Positions 48,789 through 58,548 of a stretch of 64,000 nt of DNA are shown here, one piece after another. Origin of the DNA: Gallibacterium genomosp. 3 (lineage in GTDB: Bacteria; Pseudomonadota; Gammaproteobacteria; Enterobacterales; Pasteurellaceae); assembly GCF_001678475.1 (NCBI RefSeq), contig NZ_JTJR01000009.1, positions 1 to 64,000 of the forward strand. Direction: 5' to 3'. Below the pieces are notes generated by a model that ran no database searches, was not told the origin of the DNA, and saw nothing but the letters and a program-made list of their open reading frames with translations. Position numbers and translations under genes: made by a program. Numbering within the stretch: position 1 is the stretch's first letter; every line of letters begins with the position of its first letter.

Positions 48789-49026
48789 TAATCCATTCCC
48801 TCAAAAATAAATAATAAAATTTTCTAACTGTCTGATTATATGCTAAAAAACCGAATAATGTGATGAAAAAATCACTTTTTTATAAATTTTTTATAAAATT
48901 TTTGCCATATTTAGTGCCATTATCAATTAATAAACAGCATTAAGTTCTTTTGATGACTTAATCCCTTCAATTACCCATTTTGTGGTAGGATAACTTACTT
49001 ATTCTTACTCATTTTGGAGAATTATT

Positions 49027-50886
49027 GTGTTTCCGATGGAATGGCTCCCTGCGCAAATCAATCCACAACTTTTCATTGTCCTATTATTACTAATTGCAGC
49101 AATTTGGCTGTTTATTGCTAACAAAATCCGAATGGATGTCGTTGCTTTATTAGTATTAGTCGTTTTTAGTCTTACTGGTATTTTAACCGTCCCTGAAATT
49201 CTTGCTGGATTTAGCGATCCAAATGTGGTGTTGATTGCACTACTATTTATTGTGGGTGAAGCGCTATTACGCACTGGTATTGCTTATCAGGTAAGTGATT
49301 GGCTGTTGCGTATCGCTAATAATAATGAAGTTAAAGTTTTAATTTTATTGATGTTAGCTGTATGTGGACTTGGAGCGTTTATGAGCTCCACTGGAATTGT
49401 TGCAATCTTTATCCCTGTGGTGCTTGCTATTTGCCGTCGTATGCAAATTTCTCCAAAACAGCTGATGATGCCATTAAGTATTGCAGGGCTAATTAGTGGC
49501 ATGATGACCTTAATTGCAACGCCACCTAATTTAATTGCTAATGCTGAATTAGTAAAAGCAGGATGGCCAGCATTAAGTTTTTTCTCTTTTACCCCAATTG
49601 GCATAATGATTTTAGGACTGGGTATTATTTATCTACTAGTTGCACGCCATCTATTAGATAGTGGAAATCCTGAAGATCTCAAACAGAACTATAATCGTAC
49701 TTCGATGAATGATTTAATTGAAAGTTATCAACTTTCTACGCGCGCACGCCAAGTTATTGTATTGCCTGATTCTCCATTTATTGGTAAAACCTTAGATGAA
49801 TTACATCTCCACTCTCGTTATCATATTTTGATTATTGCGATTGAGCGCTGGCGTCGTATCAGACGCATTGTCGTAACACCATCTGCACTCACTGAATTAA
49901 GAGCTAAAGATATTTTGTTGTTTGATGTGACCAATACAGAATTAGATTGGCTCGATTTTTGTCAGCAACATCATCTAAAGCCAATTGAAGTAAGAGGCCA
50001 ATACTTTAGTGAGAAAGCGAAAAGTGTAGGTATGGCAGAAATTTCACCGATTCCTGAAAGTGCTTTACTTGGTAAAATGGTGCGTGAAATTCGCTTCCAA
50101 AATAAATATGGTTTAACCATTGCTGGCGTGAAACGAGGACATACCTTGCTACAAACCGATATCGCTGAAGTTGAATTTACTGTTGGCGATCAATATGTCG
50201 TGATTGGTGAATGGAAACAAATTCAAGCATTACAAAGTAAAAATCAGGATTTCTTTTTATTAAATTCACCTGCTGAAATTGAGCAAGTAGCACCTGCGCT
50301 TAGCCAAGCTCCGCATGCACTCTTTTCCGTTGCCATTATGGTAGGGTTAATGGTTTCGGGCGTTGTTTCTAACGTAATTGCGGCTTTAATTACCTGTATT
50401 TTATTAGCAAAATTCCGTTGTATTGATGCAAAAAGCGCCTATAACGCCATCCATTGGCCAAGCCTCATTTTAATTGTTGGAATGATGCCTTTTGCAACAG
50501 CATTAACTAAAACAGGTGGAATTAATCTCGCCGTTGATGCGCTATTACAATTCGTTGGTGGTTGGGGTATCCATGCGATTTTAGCCAGCTTATTTATTCT
50601 GTGTGCGATTATTAGCTCATTTATCTCAAACACCGCCACCGCTATTTTAATGGCACCAATTGCTGTCGCTATGGCTGCTAAGCTCGATATATCTCCAGTT
50701 CCTTTTGTGATTACCATTGCCATTTCTGCTTCTGCTGCCTTTATGACGCCTGTCGCCTCTCCTGTCAATACGATGGTTCTTGGTCCTGGTGGTTATAAAT
50801 TTAGTGATTTCTTAAAAGTAGGCATTCCTTTTACCATATTGGTAATGCTCGCAACTATTTTTGTTGTGCCTATTTTATTTAAATAA
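49027..50886 (+). CDS. SLC13/DASS-family transporter with two RCK_C (TrkA-C) domains
   Basis: The 619-residue membrane protein has about eleven membrane segments in two halves (residues 10-215 and 420-619). Between them lie two soluble RCK_C domains (about 230-290, starting ARQVIVLPDSPFIGKTLDEL, and 315-395). The sodium/substrate motifs TGIVAIFIPVV and NTATAILMAPIA resemble DASS signatures, as does ATPPNLIANAEL. This domain plan is seen in sulfate/organic-anion transporters; the substrate is unknown. A GTG at 49027 follows TGGAGA; an ATG lies at 49036. It separates zapC and pyrD. Confidence 0.9.
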   Translation: MFPMEWLPAQINPQLFIVLLLLIAAIWLFIANKIRMDVVALLVLVVFSLTGILTVPEILAGFSDPNVVLIALLFIVGEALLRTGIAYQVSDWLLRIANNNEVKVLILLMLAVCGLGAFMSSTGIVAIFIPVVLAICRRMQISPKQLMMPLSIAGLISGMMTLIATPPNLIANAELVKAGWPALSFFSFTPIGIMILGLGIIYLLVARHLLDSGNPEDLKQNYNRTSMNDLIESYQLSTRARQVIVLPDSPFIGKTLDELHLHSRYHILIIAIERWRRIRRIVVTPSALTELRAKDILLFDVTNTELDWLDFCQQHHLKPIEVRGQYFSEKAKSVGMAEISPIPESALLGKMVREIRFQNKYGLTIAGVKRGHTLLQTDIAEVEFTVGDQYVVIGEWKQIQALQSKNQDFFLLNSPAEIEQVAPALSQAPHALFSVAIMVGLMVSGVVSNVIAALITCILLAKFRCIDAKSAYNAIHWPSLILIVGMMPFATALTKTGGINLAVDALLQFVGGWGIHAILASLFILCAIISSFISNTATAILMAPIAVAMAAKLDISPVPFVITIAISASAAFMTPVASPVNTMVLGPGGYKFSDFLKVGIPFTILVMLATIFVVPILFK

Positions 50887-50892
50887 GATGAC

Positions 50893-50917
50893 AAGAGGGG
50901 TAATTTCCCCTCTTTTT
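50893..50917. terminator. Bidirectional terminator, SLC13 gene and pyrD
   Basis: AAGAGGGG (50893-50900) pairs with CCCCTCTT (50907-50914) around TAATTT, followed by TTT. It sits between two convergent stop codons. Confidence 0.88.
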
Positions 50918-51932
50918 ACTTAATCTGACTTACTAAGTCTTGGATTAGTTTTGGACCGTGATAGATCAGACCAGAATAGAGTTGTAATAATTCTGCACCA
51001 GCAGCGATTTTCTGTTGTGCACTTGCAACACTATCAATACCACCACTGCCAATAATCGGGATCTCCCCTTTTAGCTCTTGATATAAGCGGGCAATAATTT
51101 TGGTACTTAATTCCTGTAACGGCTTACCACTTAACCCACCTTGTTGTTCTGCATTCGGTAATCCTGTGACATTGTCACGAGATAAAGTCGTATTGGTTGC
51201 AATTACGCCATCAAATTGATGACGGCGTAGGCTATCTGCAATCGCTACTAATTCTGCTTCTGTTAGATCTGGGGCTATTTTTAACGCAATTGGCACATAT
51301 TTATTATGCTTCTCCGCTAATTGGTGTTGTTTCTCTTTGATTCCAGTCAGTAAATCTTCTAATAATTCACCATATTGTAGCTGGCGTAATCCCGGTGAAT
51401 TTGGCGAAGAGATATTCACTGTAATATAGTCTGCATAGGTATAAACTTTATCTAAACAAAGTAGGTAATCCTCTTTCCCTTTTTCGACTGGAGTAAAAGT
51501 ATTTTTACCAATATTGATGCCTAATGTGCCGTCATAACGAGATTTCTTAATATTTTCAATAACCTTATCAACACCTTCATTATTAAAGCCATTCCGATTA
51601 ATAATCCCCTCTGCCGATAGCAAACGAAATTGACGCGGTTTTGGATTTCCCGGCTGTAGTAAAGGTGTAACAGTGCCTACTTCAATAAAGCCAAAACCTA
51701 ATGCACCAAATCCATCTATCGCTTCTGCATTTTTATCTGCCCCCGCCGCTAATCCAATCGGATTTTTAAAAGTGATCCCCATACACTGCTTCGGTGTACC
51801 CACTGTATGCAAATATTTTTCTATTAAGCATTTGGCTGGGCTTCTACCAACTTTCCCTAAAATTTGGATTGTTAATTCGTGGGCAGTTTCCGCATCAAGT
51901 GAAAATAATCCTTTACGAATTAATGAATACAT
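50916..51932 (-). CDS. pyrD: Dihydroorotate dehydrogenase (quinone), class 2
   Basis: The 338-residue flavoprotein oxidises dihydroorotate to orotate and passes electrons to membrane quinone. The N-terminal amphipathic helices start [20 protein letters not shown]. Other features are [17 protein letters not shown], the catalytic Ser of class 2 in [17 protein letters not shown], the FMN-binding lysine in [10 protein letters not shown], and GSGGIDS near the end. Length matches E. coli PyrD (336). Confidence 0.97.
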   Translation of the reverse strand: MYSLIRKGLFSLDAETAHELTIQILGKVGRSPAKCLIEKYLHTVGTPKQCMGITFKNPIGLAAGADKNAEAIDGFGALGFGFIEVGTVTPLLQPGNPKPRQFRLLSAEGIINRNGFNNEGVDKVIENIKKSRYDGTLGINIGKNTFTPVEKGKEDYLLCLDKVYTYADYITVNISSPNSPGLRQLQYGELLEDLLTGIKEKQHQLAEKHNKYVPIALKIAPDLTEAELVAIADSLRRHQFDGVIATNTTLSRDNVTGLPNAEQQGGLSGKPLQELSTKIIARLYQELKGEIPIIGSGGIDSVASAQQKIAAGAELLQLYSGLIYHGPKLIQDLVSQIK

Positions 51933-51984
51933 ACTCGTTTACCTCTCTGGATAGATGACTGTAATGTTTAATAAAATAATCTTA

Positions 51985-52017
51985 TAAAAAAAGAGATACC
52001 AATCTGGTATCTCTTTT
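51985..52017 (-). terminator. Terminator of pepN
   Basis: AAAAGAGATACCA (51989-52001) pairs perfectly with 52005-52017 around a three-base loop, and a T run follows on the minus strand. It begins five bases after the pepN stop codon. Confidence 0.9.
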
Positions 52018-52022
52018 CCCTA

Positions 52023-54647
52023 TTACTGTAATGCTTTCTCGATTTTTTCAAATAAATCTTTAGAAAGATTTTCCACTTCTCGTAAGCGTTCTAAACCACG
52101 TTTCATTAAAGTTTGACGCTGATTATCATAACGGGCAAAACGAATTAATGGTTCGATTAAACGTGCTGCAATTTGAGGATTTGAACTATTTAAACGAATC
52201 AAAATATCCACTAAGAAACGATAACCAGAACCATCAATCATATGGAATGCATTTAGATTATGTGCACAGAAACTTCCTACTAATGCACGTAATCGGTTTG
52301 GATTATTAAAGTTGAAACTTGGGTGTTCCATTAAATTAATTACTAAATCCAACACATTATCATCTGGTCGGGTCGCTTGAATTGCAAACCATTTATCCAT
52401 CACCAAGCCATCATGTTGCCATTTCTGTTCAAAATCCACTAAGAGATCATCTCGGCAAGGTAATTGTGCTTGAGCCGCCAAACTTAATGCGGCTAACGTA
52501 TCTGTCATATTATTAGCGTGTGTATAATGCTTCGCGACTAAAGTATTACCAAAATCGGTGAAAGCAAGATAACTAAGACAAACATTGTTAAAACTGCGTA
52601 ATGCAATACTTTCACGATCAACCTGATACTGTTCTGTTTGCGTATGATTATATAAGCGGAGGAAGCTGTCTTTCAGGGTTTGTGCAATTGTTTTTTGCAT
52701 AAAACTACGTACCGCACGAATACCGACAGGATCAATCGTTTTAAATAGTTCTGCAAACTCGGTTTCTTTTGGCAAAGTAAAAATTAATGCAGTTAATTCA
52801 ATATCTTGTTGGTAATTTTCTAATAAGTGATACAGCGCTTGAATAAATTCAGGTGATAACTGTAATTCTTGATGTTGCTGATAACGTTGTAAATTTTGAC
52901 GTAATTCATTTGCTAATAACATTTGTACTGCATCCCAACGCACAAAGCCATTTTCTGCAAACTTCATCAAGGTAATTAACTGCGCATTACTATATGGAAA
53001 ATCTAATTTCACTGGCGCAGAAAACTCTTCTAGCAATGCTGGCACTGGTCGTTGATAGACTGGTGAGAACTCAAATGTTTGTTCATATTGAGTAACATTT
53101 AGCACATCATTAGTTAATGCTTGACCTTGTAAATTTAACGGTAATTTTTCGCCTGCTTCACTATACAATGCGATACGTAATGGAATATGCAAATTCACTT
53201 TTTCCATTTGATCCATTGTCGGTGGGGTCATTTGTGATACATGCAAACGATAGGTTAAGGTATTTGCATCATATTCATCTGTGATAGTCAATTCTGGCGT
53301 GCCTGATTGGCTATACCAACGGCGGAATTGGGTTAAATCAATTCCTGACGCACGTTCCATTGCAGAAACAAAATCCTCACAAGTCGCTGCAGTACCATCA
53401 TTTTCTGCAATATATAGCTTCATCCCTGCTTGGAATTTTTCTTCACCCAATAGGGTATGAATCATACGAATCACTTCTGCCCCTTTTTCATAGACAGTCA
53501 CGGTATAGAAGTTATTCATTTCAATCACTTTTTCTGGGCGAATTGGATGCGCCATTGGGCTAGCATCTTCAGCAAATTGCACTGCACGTAAAAACTTCAC
53601 ATTATTAATACGATTGACAGTACGTGAGCCTGTGTCAGAAGAAAATTCTTGATCACGGAAAACGGTCAATCCTTCTTTTAGACTAAGTTGAAACCAGTCA
53701 CGACAAGTAACACGGTTTCCAGTCCAGTTATGGAAATATTCATGAGCAATCACACGCTCGACATCAAGATAATCTGTATCAGTTGCAGTTTGTGGGTTAG
53801 CTAACACAAATTTAGAGTTAAAAATATTTAAGCCTTTATTCTCCATCGCTCCCATATTGAAGAAATCAACCGCAACGATCATATAAATATCTAAATCGTA
53901 TTCAAGATCAAAGCGTTGTTCATCCCATTTCATTGATTTTTTCAAACTTGCCATCGCCCAATCAGCACGGTTTAAATTGCCTTTATCAACATACAATTCT
54001 AAGGCAACTTCTCGACCACTTTTCGTAATAAACGTATCACGTAATAGATCAAAATCACCTGCGACTAATGCAAATAAATAGCTTGGTTTTGGAAACGGAT
54101 CTTGCCACTCAATCCAGTGATAACCATTATCTAATTCGCCTTGGCGAACACGATTCCCATTAGAAAGTAAGAATGGGTATTTACTCTTATCTGCAATAAT
54201 ACGTGTGGTATAACGTGCTAACACATCTGGACGATCAAGCATATAGGTAATTTGACGGAAACCTTCTGCCTCACATTGAGTACAAAGTGCATCACCTGAT
54301 TGATAAAGTCCTTGTAATGACGTGTTATGTGCTGGAGATAATAGGGTAACAATTTCTAATTCAAATTTATCTGCTGTTACATCTGCAACATCTAGGGTTA
54401 AACTTTCATTGTCTTGTTGGTAATTGGTGAAATCTTGATTATTTAATTTAATCGATGCGAATTGAAAACTGTGGCCATCAAGGCGTAAGCTGGTTGCTTC
54501 TGGGTTTAATTTATGTACCAATGTTTTCGCTGTCACCTTGGTCTGTTCTGGGTCTAAACGAAATTCAAGAAAAATATCACTAATCGTAAAATCGGGTTTC
54601 TTATAATCTTTTCTATACTTAGCTTTTGGTAACATAAACTTGTCCAT
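52023..54647 (-). CDS. pepN: Aminopeptidase N
   Basis: This 874-residue M1 zinc metallopeptidase removes N-terminal residues from peptides in the cytoplasm. It shows the exopeptidase motif GAMENKGLN and the zinc site HEYFHNWTGNRVT followed by a downstream Glu in LKEGLTVFRD. The C-terminal helical domain (DUF3458) is complete. Length matches E. coli PepN (870). The start could be ATG 54647 or ATG 54635; neither has a strong ribosome-binding site. Confidence 0.97.
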   Translation of the reverse strand: MDKFMLPKAKYRKDYKKPDFTISDIFLEFRLDPEQTKVTAKTLVHKLNPEATSLRLDGHSFQFASIKLNNQDFTNYQQDNESLTLDVADVTADKFELEIVTLLSPAHNTSLQGLYQSGDALCTQCEAEGFRQITYMLDRPDVLARYTTRIIADKSKYPFLLSNGNRVRQGELDNGYHWIEWQDPFPKPSYLFALVAGDFDLLRDTFITKSGREVALELYVDKGNLNRADWAMASLKKSMKWDEQRFDLEYDLDIYMIVAVDFFNMGAMENKGLNIFNSKFVLANPQTATDTDYLDVERVIAHEYFHNWTGNRVTCRDWFQLSLKEGLTVFRDQEFSSDTGSRTVNRINNVKFLRAVQFAEDASPMAHPIRPEKVIEMNNFYTVTVYEKGAEVIRMIHTLLGEEKFQAGMKLYIAENDGTAATCEDFVSAMERASGIDLTQFRRWYSQSGTPELTITDEYDANTLTYRLHVSQMTPPTMDQMEKVNLHIPLRIALYSEAGEKLPLNLQGQALTNDVLNVTQYEQTFEFSPVYQRPVPALLEEFSAPVKLDFPYSNAQLITLMKFAENGFVRWDAVQMLLANELRQNLQRYQQHQELQLSPEFIQALYHLLENYQQDIELTALIFTLPKETEFAELFKTIDPVGIRAVRSFMQKTIAQTLKDSFLRLYNHTQTEQYQVDRESIALRSFNNVCLSYLAFTDFGNTLVAKHYTHANNMTDTLAALSLAAQAQLPCRDDLLVDFEQKWQHDGLVMDKWFAIQATRPDDNVLDLVINLMEHPSFNFNNPNRLRALVGSFCAHNLNAFHMIDGSGYRFLVDILIRLNSSNPQIAARLIEPLIRFARYDNQRQTLMKRGLERLREVENLSKDLFEKIEKALQ

Positions 54648-54854
54648 CCATAAAACACAAAAAAACGTGTGCTAGGATAAGATTTTCTGGCTGAAGTTGC
54701 AATCAACTTTCAAGGATTTCCAATGGTTTCTCTCTATTTTCTCTCTATCTATAACCTATAACAAAATTTCTTACACAGAATTATTCCTGTCATATTTCCC
54801 TGTTAGGCAAGAAATGCTATTCTTATCCCCCTCAATGTTCAAAAGGAAAATACT

Positions 54855-55355
54855 ATGGCAAAAACTGAAATCGCTATTGTGATGGGCTCAAAAAGTGATT
54901 GGAGTACCATGCAAGAAGCGGCATCTATTCTCGATCAATTACACGTTCCCTACCATGTTGAAATTGTTTCAGCTCACCGTACCCCTGATAAACTATTCCA
55001 ATTCGCCGAAAATGCTCAACAAAATGGCTATAAAGTAATTATTGCTGGCGCTGGCGGTGCTGCACATTTACCAGGTATGCTCGCAGCGAAAACATTAGTG
55101 CCTGTATTAGGTGTACCGGTTAAAAGCTCGATGCTAAGTGGGGTAGATAGTTTATATTCGATCGTGCAAATGCCAAAAGGTATTCCTGTTGGAACATTAG
55201 CGATTGGCCCAGCGGGTGCTGCAAATGCGGGGTTACTTGCTGCACAAATTCTTGCTGTTTTTGATGCTCAATTAAGTAATCGTTTGCGTGAGTTCCGTCA
55301 GCAACAAACTGACGATGTGTTAAACAATCCTGATCCTAGACTTATCAATCAATAA
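54855..55355 (+). CDS. purE: N5-carboxyaminoimidazole ribonucleotide mutase
   Basis: The 166-residue class I PurE moves the carboxylate from N5 to C4 of the purine precursor. It has [39 protein letters not shown] and [20 protein letters not shown] (the last read in two parts). AAGGA precedes the ATG. purK starts two bases after its stop. No convincing PurR operator was seen in the divergent region 54648-54854, which otherwise holds no gene. Confidence 0.97.
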   Translation: MAKTEIAIVMGSKSDWSTMQEAASILDQLHVPYHVEIVSAHRTPDKLFQFAENAQQNGYKVIIAGAGGAAHLPGMLAAKTLVPVLGVPVKSSMLSGVDSLYSIVQMPKGIPVGTLAIGPAGAANAGLLAAQILAVFDAQLSNRLREFRQQQTDDVLNNPDPRLINQ

Positions 55356-55357
55356 TT

Positions 55358-56446
55358 ATGCAACAGAGTTCTCTTTATCCAACAATTTATGTTTTAGGTA
55401 GTGGTCAATTGGGCAGAATGTTACGCTATGCTGGCGCACCACTTGATATTCATGTCGTACCACTTGATTTCCATCAACAACCTTTTCCATTAGATAACAA
55501 TGCGATTGTGACTGCAGAAATCGAACGTTGGCCCGAAACTGAATTAACTCACCTTCTTGCCTCTCACCCTAATTTTATTAATCAAAAAGTTTTTGCTCGG
55601 TTAGCGGATCGATTAACCCAAAAACAATTACTCGATCAACTTGGTCTTGCTACTTCACCTTGGTTACATCTGACTAAAGAAACCCCTTGGTCACAAGTGT
55701 GGCAACAAGTTGCTAATAAAGTCGTCGTAAAACGTCGTACTGGTGGTTATGATGGGCGTGGTCAATGGATTGTTGACCAGCATAATACAGAAATAATTAC
55801 TAAGGATCTTTTTGATCAAACTATTGCCGAAGCCTTTATTCCATTTGATGGTGAAGTTTCTTTAGTGGGTGCTCGTTTTGCTGATGGACGAACTTACTTT
55901 TATCCGATAACGCAAAATTTACAGCAACAAGGTATTTTACGTTACAGTGTCATTGCAACAACGAATCCACATCCATTGCAAGCTGAAGCAGAAGCAATGC
56001 TCGGTAAAATCATGCAACATCTCGATTATGTTGGTGTAATGGCAATGGAGTGTTTTGTGGTAAATGGTCATCTATTAATTAATGAACTTGCACCTCGTGT
56101 TCACAATAGTGGACATTGGACACAATTTGGTGCCAATATCAGTCAATTTGAACTTCATTTACGTGCATTATTAAATTTACCGACACCAACACTTACAGCA
56201 CGAATGCCAACGGTTATGGTTAATCTGATTGGTACGCCTCATAACCCTGATTGGTTGGCTTTACCTTATTCTCAATTACATTGGTATGGCAAAGAGGTGC
56301 GTCCAGGAAGAAAATTGGGGCATATTAATATTGCTCATCAACAACCAGAGCAACTTAGCCAGATCTTGTCTGAGCTTGCACCATTATTACCAGAAGATTA
56401 TCAATCTGGTCTAGCTTGGGCACAACAACAGCTATTAGTAGATTAA
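55358..56446 (+). CDS. purK: N5-carboxyaminoimidazole ribonucleotide synthase
   Basis: The 362-residue ATP-grasp enzyme adds bicarbonate to aminoimidazole ribonucleotide at the cost of ATP, just before PurE. It has the N-terminal VLGSGQLGRMLRYAG motif, KRRTGGYDGRGQW for ATP and INELAPRVHNSGHWT for metal/substrate. It is slightly longer than E. coli PurK (355). It is translationally coupled to purE. Confidence 0.96.
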   Translation: MQQSSLYPTIYVLGSGQLGRMLRYAGAPLDIHVVPLDFHQQPFPLDNNAIVTAEIERWPETELTHLLASHPNFINQKVFARLADRLTQKQLLDQLGLATSPWLHLTKETPWSQVWQQVANKVVVKRRTGGYDGRGQWIVDQHNTEIITKDLFDQTIAEAFIPFDGEVSLVGARFADGRTYFYPITQNLQQQGILRYSVIATTNPHPLQAEAEAMLGKIMQHLDYVGVMAMECFVVNGHLLINELAPRVHNSGHWTQFGANISQFELHLRALLNLPTPTLTARMPTVMVNLIGTPHNPDWLALPYSQLHWYGKEVRPGRKLGHINIAHQQPEQLSQILSELAPLLPEDYQSGLAWAQQQLLVD

Positions 56447-56546
56447 AGTTATCTCAGCACCAAGAAAGTGCTTGTCAAAGCCTTAAGTTTGGCGTTATAA
56501 ATGACAACCTATTCAAACACAGCAAATGATATTAGAGGAAAATCCG

Positions 56547-57737
56547 ATGTTTAAACATATTGAAGCAGCACCAGCAGATCCAATTCTTGGATTAGGAGAA
56601 GCATTTAAAGCTGAAACTCGTAGTAACAAAGTGAATTTAGGGATTGGTGTTTATAAAGATGCCAATGGGCAAACACCAATTGTTAAAGCAGTAAAAGAAG
56701 CAGAAAAACGCTTACTGGCAAATGAAAATACAAAAAACTATCTTGGAATTGATGGCTTAGCAGAATTCAATCGTCAAACTCAAATCTTACTTTTCGGTGC
56801 AGATCACGACATTATTAAAAATAAACGTGCAAAAACAGCTCAAAGTTTAGGTGGTACTGGTGCATTACGTATTGCAGCAGAATTTATCAAGCGTCAAACT
56901 TCAGCCAAAAATGTTTGGATTAGTGCACCAACATGGCCAAACCACAATGCTATTTTTAAAGCGGTTGGTATGAATATCTGTGATTATCGTTATTACGATA
57001 AAACCACTCACGGTTTAGATTGGGAAGGTATGTTAGCTGACTTAGCTAACGCACAAGCAGGTGATGTTGTGTTATTCCACGGTTGCTGTCATAACCCAAC
57101 TGGTATTGACCCTACACCAGAGCAATGGGCAACTTTAGCAAAAATGTCTGCTGAAAAAGGTTGGTTACCTTTGTTCGATTTCGCTTATCAAGGTTTCGCT
57201 AATGGTCTAGAAGAAGATGCGATTGGTTTACGTACGTTTGCTGCAAACCACCAAGAATTATTAATTTCTAGTTCATATTCTAAAAACTTTGGTTTATACA
57301 ACGAACGTGTTGGTGCCTTTACTTTAGTTGCCTCTGATGAAGAAGTAGCAACTCGTGCATTTAGCCAAGTTAAAACAATTATTCGTACTCTTTACTCTAA
57401 CCCAGCTTCTCACGGTGCAAGTGCGGTTGCAACTGTGTTAAGCGACGCTGATTTAAAAGCACAATGGGTAGCAGAACTTGATGAAATGCGTGCCAGAATT
57501 AAGACAATGCGTCAAAAATTCGTTGAGCTTTTAGCTAAACATGGTGCAAAACAAAACTTTGACTTTATTATTCAGCAAAATGGTATGTTCTCCTTTAGCG
57601 GTCTTTCACCAGAACAAGTGGATCGTTTAAGAGAAGAATTTGCGATTTATGCTGTGCGCTCAGGTCGTATCAACGTTGCGGGTATTACTGAACAAAATAT
57701 AGATTATCTCTGTGAAAGTATTGTGAAAGTGCTATAA
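56547..57737 (+). CDS. aspC: Aspartate aminotransferase
   Basis: This 396-residue PLP enzyme exchanges amino groups between aspartate and 2-oxoglutarate. The PLP lysine is in [16 protein letters not shown]. The [13 protein letters not shown] and [11 protein letters not shown] motifs bind cofactor, and the C-terminal Arg is in [12 protein letters not shown]. The ATG at 56547 follows AGAGGA and gives the exact E. coli length; an in-frame ATG at 56526 does not. The core Haemophilus uptake signal AAGTGCGGT lies at 57419-57427 inside the gene. Confidence 0.97.
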   Translation: MFKHIEAAPADPILGLGEAFKAETRSNKVNLGIGVYKDANGQTPIVKAVKEAEKRLLANENTKNYLGIDGLAEFNRQTQILLFGADHDIIKNKRAKTAQSLGGTGALRIAAEFIKRQTSAKNVWISAPTWPNHNAIFKAVGMNICDYRYYDKTTHGLDWEGMLADLANAQAGDVVLFHGCCHNPTGIDPTPEQWATLAKMSAEKGWLPLFDFAYQGFANGLEEDAIGLRTFAANHQELLISSSYSKNFGLYNERVGAFTLVASDEEVATRAFSQVKTIIRTLYSNPASHGASAVATVLSDADLKAQWVAELDEMRARIKTMRQKFVELLAKHGAKQNFDFIIQQNGMFSFSGLSPEQVDRLREEFAIYAVRSGRINVAGITEQNIDYLCESIVKVL

Positions 57738-57751
57738 CTACTAATATTACA

Positions 57752-57780
57752 TACCTAACGGATTTTGAATCCGGTGGGTA
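57752..57780 (+). other. Imperfect stem-loop after aspC
   Basis: CGGATT (57759-57764) pairs with AATCCG around TTG, and TACC/GGTA may close it. It precedes the canonical terminator by 14 bases, making a tandem structure. Confidence 0.4.
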
Positions 57781-57794
57781 CGTTTAAATAAAAG

Positions 57795-57824
57795 ATGTCG
57801 GATACAGTGTTATCCGACATTTTT
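57795..57824 (+). terminator. Terminator of aspC
   Basis: ATGTCGGATA (57795-57804) pairs perfectly with TATCCGACAT (57811-57820) around a six-base loop, followed by TTTT. Confidence 0.92.
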
Positions 57825-57855
57825 GTTTGTTAACAATCTAAAATCTTCTTACTAT

Positions 57856-58296
57856 CTAAAATTCATCTACCACAAATTCAAACCAATCGATCACATCTTC
57901 TTCATGAATACCATCACGAATAAATACGCCAGCTTGTTTCATTGCACTTTGATCACCTATAAGCAATGGATGCCAGTCTGGCAAAGGTTTCCCTTCATAC
58001 AATAAACGATACGCACAAGTTTTTGGCAACCAAGAAAATTCAGGTAAATTTTTCTTGGTTAATTTGGTACAGTCAGGCATTAATTTAAACCGTTGCGGAT
58101 AATTACGACACCGCCCTGTTTCTAAATCCAATAAATCACAGGCAATACGGGTAAAATAAAGCCGTTCTCGTTTACCACGCCCTTCAATAAACTTACGATA
58201 GCAACATTTACCACAACCATCACATAACGCTTCCCACTCTGCTTCATTCATCTCTTGTAGCGTTTTTTGCTGCCAAAACTTCTCTGTGATATTCAT
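57856..58296 (-). CDS. YcgN/UPF0260-family cysteine-cluster protein
   Basis: The 146-residue protein belongs to the YkgJ-like Fe/Zn-binding family. It has the CDGCGKCC motif, a later Cys in RIACDLLDLETGRCRNYP, and a C-terminal acidic end. The eight or so cysteines likely bind metal or an iron-sulfur cluster. The function is unknown. The ATG at 58296 was preferred to an upstream TTG at 58305; GGAAAA lies just before it. It lies after aspC in opposite direction, and is divergent from ppc. Confidence 0.9.
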   Translation of the reverse strand: MNITEKFWQQKTLQEMNEAEWEALCDGCGKCCYRKFIEGRGKRERLYFTRIACDLLDLETGRCRNYPQRFKLMPDCTKLTKKNLPEFSWLPKTCAYRLLYEGKPLPDWHPLLIGDQSAMKQAGVFIRDGIHEEDVIDWFEFVVDEF

Positions 58297-58486
58297 TTTT
58301 TCCAATAACTTTTACTCTATAATCTGATATCTATTTCACTGTTTAAGTATAATGAAGTGAAAGCCCTTTTTGCTAAAAATTTAAGCAATCCAAACTTAAT
58401 TTTCTAAGATTTTTTCTAATTTATTACTTGCTTTTTTAATTTTTATCTAAACCAATAATTTTTTTATCAAATAAATTATTTGCTAT

Positions 58487-58515
58487 TTGACGCAGATATA
58501 GGTTTTTGCTATATC
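58487..58515 (+). promoter_or_regulatory. Promoter of ppc
   Basis: TTGACG (58487-58492) and TATATC (58510-58515) are 17 bases apart, about 33 bases before the ppc start. The rest of 58297-58486 is AT-rich, with no gene seen. Confidence 0.65.
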
Positions 58516-58548
58516 TAATTCACTTGGAAGTGATTATAAGGAAAAAGT

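Noticed and set aside
54648-54854. PurR operator upstream of purEK
   Set aside because: No sequence near ACGCAAACGTTTGCGT was found.
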